This document shows, piece after piece, positions 1 to 9,452 of a DNA stretch of 64,000 nt. Under the pieces are notes generated by a model, which saw only the letters and a program-made list of their open reading frames with translations, was not told the origin of the DNA and did not search any database. Position 1 is the first letter of the stretch, and each line of letters starts with the position of its first letter. Source of the stretch: Thraustochytrium sp. TN22 (Eukaryota; Sar; Bigyra; Thraustochytrida; Thraustochytriidae); contig JABLUY010000027.1 in the NCBI GenBank assembly GCA_013306675.1, positions 142,166 through 206,165 of the forward strand, in the 5' to 3' direction. Position numbers and translations under genes: made by a program.

Positions 1-560
1 ACGGCATTCTCCGTGCGGCCGGGCAGCTCGCGCGCGATGGCGGCCCACTTGTTGCCGAGCTCGCCACGCAGCTTCATGATGAGCTTGTCCTCCTCAGCGG
101 ACCAGGGCTCCTTGTTCACATCGGGCTTGAGGTGGTTATGCCAGCGCTCGCGGCACTGCTTGCCATTGCGGCCCGGCACGAGCTTCGACACGCGCGACCA
201 CTTGCCGCAGCCGTGCTCCTGGAGCGCGGCCTGCAGCAGATCGTCCTCCTCGGGGCTCCACGCGCCCTTCTTGATGGTCGGGTTGAGCACCTTTTGCCAG
301 CGGTGCGCGCACTGCGCGCGCGTGCGGTTCGGGAGCGCGGCGGCCACACTCTTCCAGTTCTTGCCCTTGTGCCGCGCCACGGCCTCGCGGAGGACCTCGT
401 CCTCCTCGGCGGACCACGGCACGCGGCTGCCGCCAGGCGTGGCGGGCGTCGCCGGTGCGCCGCTGCCGCTGCCGCTCTGCACGTCCACCATATCCAGCCC
501 GCTCAGCGCCTTGAGAAAGGCCGCCCTGCTGCCACCGCTGCTCGAGGACGTCTCCGCCAT
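1..560 (-). CDS. Three-repeat MYB transcription factor, 3' end cut by window edge
   Basis: The minus strand reads open from an ATG at 560 down to base 1 with no stop, so the C-terminus lies outside the window. After about 46 Ser/Gly/Pro-rich residues there are three consecutive MYB/SANT repeats. R1 begins PWSAEEDEVL, R2 begins GAWSPEEDDLLQ and R3 begins EPWSAEEDKLI. Each has spaced tryptophans or the usual substitute, and R2 ends in the typical GRNGKQCRERWHNHL. This is the c-Myb/3R-MYB arrangement of nuclear sequence-specific DNA-binding proteins, which in plants and animals often control cell-cycle genes. That role is inferred from the family; no regulatory C-terminus is visible here. The start is the first in-frame ATG before R1. 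Confidence 0.9.
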   Translation of the reverse strand, partial: MAETSSSSGGSRAAFLKALSGLDMVDVQSGSGSGAPATPATPGGSRVPWSAEEDEVLREAVARHKGKNWKSVAAALPNRTRAQCAHRWQKVLNPTIKKGAWSPEEDDLLQAALQEHGCGKWSRVSKLVPGRNGKQCRERWHNHLKPDVNKEPWSAEEDKLIMKLRGELGNKWAAIARELPGRTENA

Positions 561-1997
561 GCTCTCCAAAAGCACCACGTGAGCCTACCCTTTTCGCCGC
601 GCTGCTGCTGCAGGCTGGAGACCACCAAAGAGAATTGCACCCTGATTTCACGATTGCTCGCTCGCGCAGGTCGCGCGCGCACATCCAACGATCCATCCGG
701 TTGACTCGATGCGTGTGCGGCGGCACGCGCTGCGCTGCTGCGCGGTGTGGCGCGCGCTTCGGTGCGGCGGATCCGTTGGCACTCTGGAACAGAGCCGAGA
801 TCCAAAGGGGGGAAACAAGGCACGCGCACCCCCCGTTGCAGACTGTTCTCCAACGTCTCTTTGGCGCCTGGGATGGATTTTTTTCTTTCCTTTTCCTTCC
901 GCTGGCCTGGGTCCGCCAGGGCCCTCAACGGTTGGGGTCCGGTTGTAGAGTGGATGCTTGCGTCGACCCGTTTGGAGCCGTGACCGCTCCAGCGCGCTAA
1001 ACGGCTGGGCAGCCGAGCGAGCGTTGGAACGGCTGCATTGCATGCAGCAAGGAACTGTGGTCTGGCCTAACGACCGCCAGCGCGTGCGGCAGCCTGAGCC
1101 GCGACCGGACCTTCGTCTCTCTAGCTACTAGCTAGCCAGCCAGTAGCAAGTCAAAGAGCTGGAGAGCGAGCAAGTGAGAAAGGAGGTAGGTGAAGGGAGG
1201 AAGAACGGGCGCGAGCAACACACAGCCGTCGTGAACTTCGCTCCACGCCGTGAAAAAAAAAATGACGTCAGAATCGGAGAGTGGAGAGCACTTCTCAGCT
1301 AACGCCCAATTTCTTTCCCCGCTATCGGCTGCTGAGCGGACGAACGGCTGCATCTGTCACGATCTGTGGTCACTCCTAACCACCGGCGCAGGCCTCGCCG
1401 TGGCGCGGCCGCGGCGGCGCGCGCCAACCGGACCTCCACCTCCTACTAACGTTTGCCGTGGGAGCAAGCCTGCAGGTGAGCGAGCGAGCCGACTCGGAAG
1501 AGCAAGCCAAAAGGTTGCATGGCTGAAACGAGCATCGAGGCCAAAAAAGAGCAAGCGGCCGAGGCGGAGGAAGCAAACACCCGTGCAGGGCCGGAAGCTG
1601 GGCAATACTTGGCTTGCGCGGCAAGTTGCGCCGGATCGGAGGAGCTAACGCCGATTTTTTTTTTCCTCCGCTACCATCATGATGGGGGTACCTGGTATGC
1701 TACCAACCATACCGGCCATGTTACCGTGCCTTTCATTCAGTTCGAATGCGCGTGCCGCGGGGATGGTCCAGCGGCCGCCGCGCGCCGCGGGAATCGAATA
1801 ACCTGGAGAAACGATCGAATCGATAAGACTTGTGGGAGATCGTAACGAAACAGCGCGTGCCGGACGCCCTGGTGTGCGAGGAAGGTCGTGCACCAGCAAA
1901 GCAAAGGCTTGGGCGAGGACTGCGCGCGGCCACCTGAAGCGAAGAAACCAAAAGGGGAGAGGATGAGAGAAAAAGGATCCGCTCGCTCGAAGGGCGC
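561..1997. other. Intergenic, no gene recognised
   Basis: This 1.4 kb stretch separates the 5' end of the MYB gene from the 3' end of the FANCJ-type gene. No frame has recognisable protein similarity. It holds T- and A-runs (about 879-897, 1252-1262, 1654-1666), a CTAG-rich patch near 1119-1140 and a TGACGTCA palindrome at 1263. It probably contains the MYB promoter. Confidence 0.5.
1263..1270. promoter_or_regulatory. TGACGTCA palindrome (CRE-type bZIP site), possible
   Basis: A perfect 8-bp CRE palindrome follows an A-run about 700 bp upstream of the MYB start. The sequence is the consensus for CREB/ATF-type bZIP factors. An 8-mer can occur by chance, so function is only suggested. Confidence 0.2.
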
Positions 1998-4677
1998 TCA
2001 GACTCTGCATGTGTCCAAACCAGGCTCGGCCTGGAGCAGCGCGACGAGCTCGTTGAGGACATTCTTGCGCCTGTCGTGGTCAACCTTGACGAGTTGCGCG
2101 CGAACGCTCGCGGCGAGCGCGCGCGCAAGGCCGGCGTCGCTCTCATCGGTGTTCGACCTCGCACTGTTCTCCACCTCTACGTCCTCCTCCGCCTGGGCCT
2201 CCTTCGCCTCGTCTTGCGCGCTGCGAGCAGGTCGCGCTCGAAAGTAGCTTTCGATCTTGCCGGGGCCCTTGCTGCTGGTGCCCTTGGCGCCGTTGCTCTT
2301 GATGTTGGCCACGCTATCCGGAGCAGCGGCCGACCGCGGTGGCGCGAGCTGCTCGTGGCGCGCGAAGAAGGCCGTCAGCGCGACGGCGGTGAGATCCACG
2401 GGCTGCGCTGCCTGCACACTCTTTCGCATCCACTTGGGGAGGTGAGCCTGCACGTTGGGGCGCTCGAAGCGAGCGTCAAGAAAGATAACAGCGCCGTGGT
2501 CATTCTTGTGGCGAATGACGCGGCCCGCAGCCTGGTTGAGCGCGCGGTACGCCTGCTGTGCGTACCAGTCGGCGCCGGAGAGCGCGACCGTGGCGCCGGC
2601 CGTGCGCTGCTGGTCCTGAAACTCGCGCTGCAGCTGGACCGCGAGCTCGCGGGCATTGGGGTATGGGATGCCGCACATGAAGACGGCGCGCGCCGCGGCG
2701 TCAGAGAAGTTGATGCCCTCGCTGAGCTTGCCGCGAAAGACGCCAAAGAAGAGCGCGCCGCGTCCCGCCGCAATTGCCGCCCGGTACTCGTTCATCTGGG
2801 CGTCGAAGCCGGCGCCGGCGCCGGCGCCGGCGCCGACGCCGCCCTCATCGTCGTCGTTCGCGTTGGCCGCGGCACCGCCGCCGCCCTCCACGAAGAGACC
2901 CGGCTTGGCCTGCTGCAGTTGGGCCCAAGTCGGCGAGGCGCGCCACCGCTCCAGACAGGCGCGCATGAAGGAGTACGACGGGAAGAAGCACAAGGCGCCG
3001 CCCGGCACGGCCGCGGCCAGGCGCGCGAGAGCGCAGCCGAGCGCGTCCTGGTACTCGGGCCTGGACTTGTTGGCGAAGACGCCCTCGAGGCGCACGAGGC
3101 CTGCGCCGGCGCCCGGCGCCAGGGCCTGCGGCATGACGCCGGCCCAAAGCTGCTTGCGCACGTCGATTACGTGCGGCGCCTCCAGCGTGAAGCGAAACTC
3201 GGTGCCGAGCTCGCTCGCGAAGGACGAGAGCGGCGCGAGCGTGCCGCTCGTGAGCACCACTGAGTGACACGCGCGCGCCAGCGGCTGGAAAGCGGCCGCC
3301 GCGTTCAGGCACCAAAAGCACAGCTGCGGCCCACCAGTCCCAGGCCCGCCACGGCTGCTCCCCTCGCGAACCACGACGCGGTAGTCCGCGGCGAACTCGC
3401 GGCTGTCGGCCAACATGAAGCCGAGCGCACCGAGCAAGCTGTCCAGGACGCCGCGGCTCAGCGGCGGCAGCGGCGGCGGCGCCTCGCCGGCCTCGCGGCC
3501 GGGCGCCGCAGCGCCCGTCTCCGCCTTGAGCGCCTCCGCAAAGAGCTTGCGCACCGTGTCGAGGGCGTCCTCGTCCAGGTCGCAGCGGAACTCGAGCTCG
3601 CGCAGCGCGTCGGTGCCGGAAATTGCGCGCGGGCGCCCGCGACCTGCCTCGAGATGCGTGCGCGCCCAGCGCGCCAGCTTTTGTACAAAGTCCGCCAGCA
3701 GTGAGAAGCTGGCCTGCTGGTCCAGCGCGCCGTGCGCGGCGAGCTCCTCGAGCTCGGAGCGCACCTGGTCGAGCGTGGCCAGCGCGACCTCGGCCGAGGC
3801 GGCGCTGCGGCAGGTGTCTGCGATATTGTGCGCCTCGTCGATCACCACGACGGCGCCGCGCAGGTCAATGTTCATGGCCTCGCGCGCCGCCGGGTCCACC
3901 AGGTAGTTGTACGGACAGAAGATCAGGTCGCTGCTGGCGGCGTCCGCGAGCTCGCGACTGCCGAAGTAAGGGCAGCACCGCATGCGCTGGCCGGTCTGCA
4001 CCAGGTCCTCGATGTCCCACACGGGCTCCTTGAGCGCCGCGCGCAGCCGCGAGCCCGAGCTCGGCTTGAAGTAGCCGCAACCTGGGCCCTGCGCCGAGAG
4101 CAGCCGCCGGCACTCCTCGTTGCGCGCCGCGCCGCCGGCGAACCGTCGCTGTCGCGTCACTTTGCCGTTCACGCAGTACTGCCTGCGGGACCCGAGGATG
4201 GTCATGCGTACGTCGCGCGTCAAGGCCTCGGGGCACTGTCGCAGCTCCGCCACGAGCTGCGCCAGCTGGCTGTGCGTGCGCGACGCGATGAAGACGCGCG
4301 TGCGCTTCGTCGCCCTGGCGAAGCCCTCCTCGCCGGCGCCCCGCTCCATCTCGCCGGCCCCTTGGAAGATGCGCAGCGACGCCGGGAGGAGGGCCGCCTT
4401 GCGCTCACGCCGCGCCGCGTCGCCGTGCACCGGGCAATCCTCGCTGATGGCCGCAGTGCGCTTCTTGCTCGCGCTGACGGCCGGCGCCTGGGGCCGCGGC
4501 GCCGGCGGCGTGTTGTGGTCAAAGTCCTCGTCGTCCGAGGCCCCGAGGCAGAAGTCGGGCGGCGTCGTCCGCCGACGCGCCGGCTGCGTCTGGCTCACGT
4601 CCGCGAAGTACTTGCTGCTGGGCGGGCTCTCTTGGGCAACCGTGGCGGCAGGGCACGTGCAATCCTCCTTGACCGGA

Positions 4678-4713
<36 letters not shown>

Positions 4714-5021
4714 ACGGCGGGCTTCTTTTGCGCCGCCCACAGGGCGCCGGCGGCCTCGTCGGCCTCCTGCGCTGCGGCAGCCTTGGCCACGGCGGCCGCC
4801 TCGGCCACGGCTGTCACTTGCTGGTGCTGCTGCCACGAGAGCACGCCGCAGAGCGCCGCGAGGGCCTTGCCCGTGCCCGTGGGCGACTCCAGCAGCGCGT
4901 TCTCGCCGAGCCGCAGCGCGCCCAGCATCTTGGCCATGAGCGCCAGCTGCGTTGGGAACGGCCGCTTGCCCGCCGGAAACTGCACGGGCACCGACGCCAC
5001 GCGCAGCGCCTGGCCCTCCAT
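1998..5021 (-). CDS. FANCJ/BRIP1-type iron-sulfur DNA helicase
   Basis: 1007 residues, single exon. It is a superfamily 2 XPD/Rad3-like 5'-3' helicase. Walker A (ESPTGTGK) lies at about 45-52. Four cysteines of the Fe-S cluster fall at about 285-350 (in QYC, NEEC, GPGC and RCCPY contexts). The DEAH box is in VVVIDEAHNI near 392, and motif VI is ALNQAAGRVIRHKND. The run from MTILGSRRQYC to CPYNYL and the FWCLNAAAAF segment match FANCJ (BRIP1) better than RTEL1 or DDX11. The family unwinds G-quadruplexes and acts in crosslink repair in the nucleus. The C-terminus is shorter than in human FANCJ and holds PGKIESYF, which resembles a degenerate PCNA-interacting (PIP) box. The start is the first ATG in frame; the reading frame extends upstream only with non-ATG codons. 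Confidence 0.9.
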
Positions 5022-5753
5022 CCTTCTCTGCGCGCGCCCGCGCGCCCGCCGCCGCTTCGCGCTCTGCTGCGCGGCCCCGTCGCGCGCCGCGGCGGCGGCA
5101 CTCAAGTTGGGTTGCTTTCGTGCGACCGCAACGCGGCAACTCGCTACCAAAGCAAAGCAACGCCGCCGCGAACGTGAACCTAACCACCGCTGCGGCGATG
5201 GAGAAAGTGCTGACGCGAGCTCTCACGCGCTCTCACGGTTCTCACGATGCTCACTCGCCGACGGAGGCCGGACTGCCTGCCAGTGATGACTGTGCGCAGC
5301 GAGCAGCCGCAGCCGCGAGATGCGTGTACGGTGACGTGGTACTGCAAGGACGAAAAAGGACAAGACAGCAGGCTGAGCGGAGCCCTGGCCGTCAACGGCG
5401 TCAGTGCCGCTCGACCTGCGTTACGGTAGGCATACCGGAACGTCGGATTTAGACCTACCGTCCTGAGCCTGCCAAGCAGTGGAGAGAGGTCTGCGCACGC
5501 GCATGCCAAGCTCATTTATTTTTTTTCAGTATTGGCCAACTGACAAGTGCTGCACGTGGCACCGCAGCCTGACAGCTCCTGTAGGGCAGCCCTGGGCAGC
5601 CCTGGACAGCCCTGGACAGCCCTGGGTAGCCCTGGACCGTCCTGGACCGTCCTGGACCGTCCTGGGCAGCAGCCCTGGGCAGCAGCCCTGGGCAGCAGCC
5701 CTCGGCAGCCCTGAGCAGCAGCCCTGGGCCGCCCTGAACAGCTCTGCGATCCA
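5022..5753. other. Intergenic between FANCJ-type gene and methyltransferase
   Basis: No gene is recognised. It carries the 5' leader of the FANCJ-type gene and, from 5585, a minisatellite that runs almost to the stop codon of the homocysteine methyltransferase gene. Confidence 0.5.
5585..5737. repeat. 10-bp minisatellite, CCTGGGCAGC-type units
   Basis: Around 15 degenerate 10- to 13-bp units alternate between CCTGGGCAGC, CCTGGACAGC, CCTGGACCGT and CAGCAGCCCTGGG variants. The block ends about 16 bp before the stop codon of the methyltransferase gene, so it probably lies in its 3' untranslated region. An open frame across it is a repeat artefact. Confidence 0.9.
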
Positions 5754-6806
5754 TCACGGTCCTTCTGCTGGGGCGCCCGCGGTGTCGCGCAGGCTCGCGA
5801 ATTTGGCAATGTGGGCTGGCCCGATGCCGCAACAGCCGCCGATAATGGATGCGCCGAGGTCGACCCACTTCTTGGCGTGGTCTGCGTAAAGGTCAGGCGT
5901 GATCTCGTCGCGCATCTCAAGGATGGTGGTGTTTGCCTGCGGCATCTGGCTGACGCGGTAGGCATTCGCATACACACCTAGGCGCGGCGTGGGCGTGCCG
6001 GTCTTGGCCAGCGCGGCGAGCTCGGCGGCGGCCTCGCGCACTGCGCTCTCCATGACCTCGAGGCGCGAGCAGTTAAAGAGGACGGCCTCTACACAATGGC
6101 CGTGCTCCTCGCTGGCGGCTAGAACGGCGCGGACCCAGTCACGGACACTCTCGCCGGAGCGCAGACGCGGTGGCTCGTCGTGGCAGAGCGTGCAAGAGAC
6201 CCAGACGGGCTTCTTTTCCTGGGCGCACATCTCGAGGCCGACGCGCGTCTCGGCGATGCTGGAGATCGTCTCCATGAGCAGAATGTCGCACAGGCTGGAC
6301 TGCGCGCGCAGCAGGACGGCCCAGATGCGGCGCGCCTCGGCCTCGTTCTCCGCAAAGTCGAGGCGGTAGCTGCCCAAAGGGGGAGGCATGGACGCGGCGA
6401 CGCGCGGCGCGGGCTTTCCCGGACGCTCGGTCTCGACCTGTTTGGCCGCTTCGACGGCCAGCTCGGCGGCCTTCTGCGCGAGCTCGGCACCGCGCGCCTC
6501 AAAGACTTCTTCGCCAATATGGAAGGGCACCACGGCGTACGCGTTGGACGTAAGCACCTCGGCGCCCGCGCGCGCGAAGTTTACGTGTGCCTCCCGCACA
6601 AGGTCCGGCGTCTCCATGAGCGGCAGCGCCGACCATTGCGGCTGCCGCACGGGCGCTCCCATGGCGTGCAGCTCGCGGCCCATGCCGCCGTCGAGCACGA
6701 TCAGTCGCTGCGCCATGCTGGCCGGCACGCGCGAGGTGGGGCTCGCTACAGCGACAGCTCTCCAGGCAGACTTTGCTTGCGCCGCGGCCCACGTCGACGG
6801 CGGCAT
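5754..6806 (-). CDS. Homocysteine S-methyltransferase
   Basis: 350 residues from the first in-frame ATG; the conserved domain begins at a second ATG at 6716 (MAQRLIVLDGGMGREL). The enzyme transfers a methyl group from S-methylmethionine or S-adenosylmethionine to homocysteine, giving methionine. The family's three zinc-binding cysteines are visible: one in VLFNCSRLEV and the adjacent pair in IIGGCCGIGPAH near the C-terminus. The length from the second ATG (320 residues) is usual for the HMT/MHT family. The extra 30 residues are rich in Ala, Ser and Arg and lack acidic residues, so they could be an organellar targeting peptide, or translation may start at 6716. Confidence 0.9.
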   Translation of the reverse strand: MPPSTWAAAQAKSAWRAVAVASPTSRVPASMAQRLIVLDGGMGRELHAMGAPVRQPQWSALPLMETPDLVREAHVNFARAGAEVLTSNAYAVVPFHIGEEVFEARGAELAQKAAELAVEAAKQVETERPGKPAPRVAASMPPPLGSYRLDFAENEAEARRIWAVLLRAQSSLCDILLMETISSIAETRVGLEMCAQEKKPVWVSCTLCHDEPPRLRSGESVRDWVRAVLAASEEHGHCVEAVLFNCSRLEVMESAVREAAAELAALAKTGTPTPRLGVYANAYRVSQMPQANTTILEMRDEITPDLYADHAKKWVDLGASIIGGCCGIGPAHIAKFASLRDTAGAPAEGP

Positions 6807-6901
6807 CCGAGTTGCAAACTGCTGCCGCCGGGGGGCGCCTTGCGACTGACACGTTAACAGCACTGCACAGCTCCTGTAGGCCAAGCAGGCACATTATGGG
6901 T

Positions 6902-7009
6902 TAGGCCTACAGAAAGTAGACGTCGAAGATCATCAGTCGTGGGTAAAGGCGTTTCGACGCTGGAGCTTCTTCACTTTCTTGGCCAATTTGTAGCCTAGGC
7001 CTAGGCCTA
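6902..7009. promoter_or_regulatory. Three TAGGCCTA palindromes upstream of methyltransferase gene
   Basis: TAGGCCTA occurs at 6902-6909, 6996-7003 and 7002-7009, which is 96-203 bp upstream of the start at 6806. The same 8-mer appears in three other intergenic regions (9034, 25862, 45271). It stands out in this GC-rich DNA, where CTAG-containing words are scarce. A role as a promoter element is inference. Confidence 0.35.
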
Positions 7010-7055
7010 CTTGGATGAGTGGTTTTCTCACTTACTGCAAAACCGGTGGGCATGG

Positions 7056-7092
<37 letters not shown>
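7056..7092. repeat. (ATC)n trinucleotide microsatellite
   Basis: About 12 ATC/CAT units. On the minus strand they read as a poly-methionine frame, which is an artefact. The tract lies between the channel gene's stop and the methyltransferase gene's promoter. Confidence 0.95.
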
Positions 7093-7118
7093 GACATCGT
7101 CATCGTCGAGAACATAAA

Positions 7119-7152
7119 GCGCCGCGCCGCGCCGCGCCGCGCCGCGCCGCGC
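7119..7152. repeat. (GCCGC)n pentanucleotide repeat
   Basis: Six to seven GCCGC units begin 15 bp beyond the stop codon of the channel gene. The same pentamer recurs near other genes in the window (for example 26026-26050 and 46884-46910). Confidence 0.9.
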
Positions 7153-7166
7153 GTGGATCGTAGCGT

Positions 7167-8480
7167 TTAGTCGTCCTTGTTGCCCCCAGCAAAGCTGAGG
7201 AAACCGTTCTGGCCCCGAACATCGAGTGTCTGGGACTCGGGATGGATGCCAGTGCCGCGGACAAAGATGGCAGAGTCCTCCTTGGCGACGTAGTTGAGGG
7301 CGCGCAGCTCTTGGCTGCCCATATCGAGCTTGCGCAGCTCGAGGTTGCGACGGTAGCGACCGTAAAGGACAAAGCCGAGGACGAAGGAGAACAGGATGGT
7401 GACGTACGTGGCGGCGAGCACCGCGTCCATGCTAGCGCGCCACTCCTTGTCGGTGGAGATGACGGTGGAGCTGACCAGGCTCATGAGGCAGAGGAGCAAG
7501 ATGTTGGAGACAAAGGTGGCGATGGTGAGTTTCTCGAGCAGCACCACGTAGGGCACGGCCGGGAGCTCGCTCTGCACGACGTACTGGAAGGCGACGCTGG
7601 CGAGGATGAGCGTCATGAGCAGACCTTGACGCTCGGCGAACTGGTCGACGTCCAGCGCGAAGCAAGTGAGCGCCGTGACGGCCAGGAGCACACTGAGCAG
7701 CGCAATGCGCCAGATGTAGCCCTCGTAGCGCCGCACGAGCTGGAAGCGGATGACGAGCTGGCCGTACTGATAGGCATCCTCGTCGTCCTCCTCGCCCGGG
7801 TCCGAGCGCGCGGCGAACTCAATGACGACTCGGCGTGCCCGGAACTGCGGGATGGCGCTGAAGGCGCGGTTGAGGATAACGAGCTTGCCTGGCGTCGGCT
7901 CGCCGTCCTGCACGACCGGGACGTCCTTGGATGCATTCTCGTCGATGCGGAAGGCCGCGCGCGGCGGGACGTACATGGTCCGCTTCACGGACATGTCGTA
8001 GAATGGCGTGTCCATGGTGACCGTGAGCTCCTGCACGTCGAACGGGAAACTCCACAGCTCGAAGCGCTCCATGCAAGTCAGGTAGACGAGCGGTCGCATG
8101 CAGTTGTACACCTTGCCGTCTTCCTCAATGAGCTTGTACTTGGTGCCGTCCTGGTGGTCACGAATCTCGCGCGTCTCGCTCTTGGCATTCGGGAACTCAA
8201 AATTCGGCACGAAGTCCGGTAGGTACGTCGTCTTGTCGCGCCGGTACCGGCGCACGTCGTCCTCGGAGGCGAGCCACGACATCTCCAGGCCCATGGCCAC
8301 ATCGAAGGTCTGTTGCACCGTGTCCACGGCCGCCAGGTACCGCACGTACACGAGGTCGATGTGCACCTTGTCCTGGCAGTCCTCCCAAAGCTTGATGAAC
8401 TTTTGCGACGGGTTATACACGCGCCTCACCGTGCCGTCGGCGTCCATGGCCACGGACACCTGCGCCTTGGGGGTCGTCAT
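7167..8480 (-). CDS. Pentameric ligand-gated ion channel, Pro-loop type
   Basis: 437 residues, single exon. The first half matches the ligand-binding domain of Cys-loop receptors (VHIDLVYVRYLAAVDTVQQT, then the loop WSFPFDVQELTV). Four membrane segments follow: M1 near IWRIALLSVLLAVTALTCFA, M2 in GLLMTLILASVAFQYVVQ, M3 in LTIATFVSNILLLCLMSLV, and a C-terminal M4 ending in LGFVLYGRYRR. The FPFD core is kept, but neither loop cysteine is at its usual spacing, as in prokaryotic GLIC/ELIC relatives. No signal peptide is visible ahead of the binding domain, which is odd for a protein whose N-terminus should be extracellular. The start is the first ATG in frame; an unseen upstream exon could supply a signal sequence. 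Ligand and ion selectivity cannot be told from sequence. Confidence 0.88.
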   Translation of the reverse strand: MTTPKAQVSVAMDADGTVRRVYNPSQKFIKLWEDCQDKVHIDLVYVRYLAAVDTVQQTFDVAMGLEMSWLASEDDVRRYRRDKTTYLPDFVPNFEFPNAKSETREIRDHQDGTKYKLIEEDGKVYNCMRPLVYLTCMERFELWSFPFDVQELTVTMDTPFYDMSVKRTMYVPPRAAFRIDENASKDVPVVQDGEPTPGKLVILNRAFSAIPQFRARRVVIEFAARSDPGEEDDEDAYQYGQLVIRFQLVRRYEGYIWRIALLSVLLAVTALTCFALDVDQFAERQGLLMTLILASVAFQYVVQSELPAVPYVVLLEKLTIATFVSNILLLCLMSLVSSTVISTDKEWRASMDAVLAATYVTILFSFVLGFVLYGRYRRNLELRKLDMGSQELRALNYVAKEDSAIFVRGTGIHPESQTLDVRGQNGFLSFAGGNKDD

Positions 8481-9150
8481 GCTGCGAGACGTTGAGCCCT
8501 CGCGCCTCGGCCGGCGACCAGCGAGCCCTGCGCGCCGCGCGGAGGCGTCTGCGCGGGCGGCGGTCGCGCGCGGCGCCACGCCAACCGCAGCCGCGCTCCT
8601 CGCTGTCAGTGCTCGGTCTGCGAGCGCAGCCCGGCAGCCGCTGGTGCCAGGGCGCCGTGTGCAAGGTCGCGAGGCGAGGCGTCCCGCAACAGTGCGGCGC
8701 TCACTGGCAGGAAGGACAGGCTCTACCAAGGGCAGCGTCCGACAGACTCGCAGAAGGTGGGTACCGGTCGCTTGTGCCAGGCCCTGCTGCTAGCCTACCA
8801 TGGCTAGCATTGGCTACTAGAGCAGCAACGAGCTAGCGAACTAGTGCACCAAGGCAGGCAGGGCCGAGCAAAGCAAGCGAGCATGAGGCGAAAGCAAGGC
8901 AACACGCAAGGCGAAGCAAAGCTAGGCGAAGGAAGGCAAAGCAAGGCAAGAAAAGGCAACAGCCGAGTTGAGCGAGGTGTGCGCCCCTGGCAGCGCCGCA
9001 AGCCGCCGCAAGTGCAAGCCCTGGTACTGGTACTAGGCCTACTTAGGCCCTACTAGTACTAGGCGCGGCGCTGATGGTGTGTGAGCTGTGATGATGATGA
9101 TGGTGACCATGACTGGCTGGTGTGCGAACTCAGAGGCTCGGCTCCCTTGG

Positions 9151-9452
9151 CTGGCCACTGCCAGTGCTACCAATGCGGTGCTTGCGGTGCTTGCGGTGCT
9201 TGCTCAGTTTCTTTCTTTCTTACTTTCTTTCGATCGTTGCGAGTTTGCTCTGGCGCCGCCGCCGCTCGCCACGCGTAGGCTAAGAGGCTTATTCAGATGC
9301 GGTGGGACATCGCCTTTCTGCGCGTCCCAAGGGTAACCTCGACGCCACACAGGTCAGACTCCTGTGTCCGAGCATCCGTCGGCGTCCATGGCCACGGACA
9401 CCTGCGCCTTGGGGGACGTCGTCATGCTGGCCACTGCCAGTGCTACCAATGC
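9151..9452. repeat. Direct repeat pair, 26 bp identical
   Basis: The same 26 bases (beginning CTGGCCACTGCCAGTG and ending ACCAATGC) occur at 9151-9176 and 9427-9452. The second copy starts within the 3' end of the duplicated channel-gene fragment. Three GCGGTGCTT units follow the first copy. Confidence 0.9.
9376..9430 (-). pseudogene. Duplicated 5' fragment of the ion-channel CDS
   Basis: Bases 9376-9428 repeat 8434-8483 with complete identity apart from a 3-bp insertion. On the minus strand the copy begins at the ATG and reads MTTSPKAQVSVAMDADG, against MTTPKAQVSVAMDADG in the real gene. Only the first 16 codons are present. The frame then leaves the match and stops after six more residues. 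It lies about 900 bp upstream of the parent start, in the same orientation. It may be a local duplication relic or a remnant alternative first exon. Confidence 0.75.

Noticed and set aside
5479-5889. Plus-strand open frame across the 10-bp minisatellite
   Set aside because: The peptide is a translation of the repeat (Pro/Trp/Gln) and runs into the antisense of the methyltransferase gene.
6907-7092. Minus-strand frame starting with a dozen methionines
   Set aside because: It is the (ATC)n microsatellite read as ATG codons.
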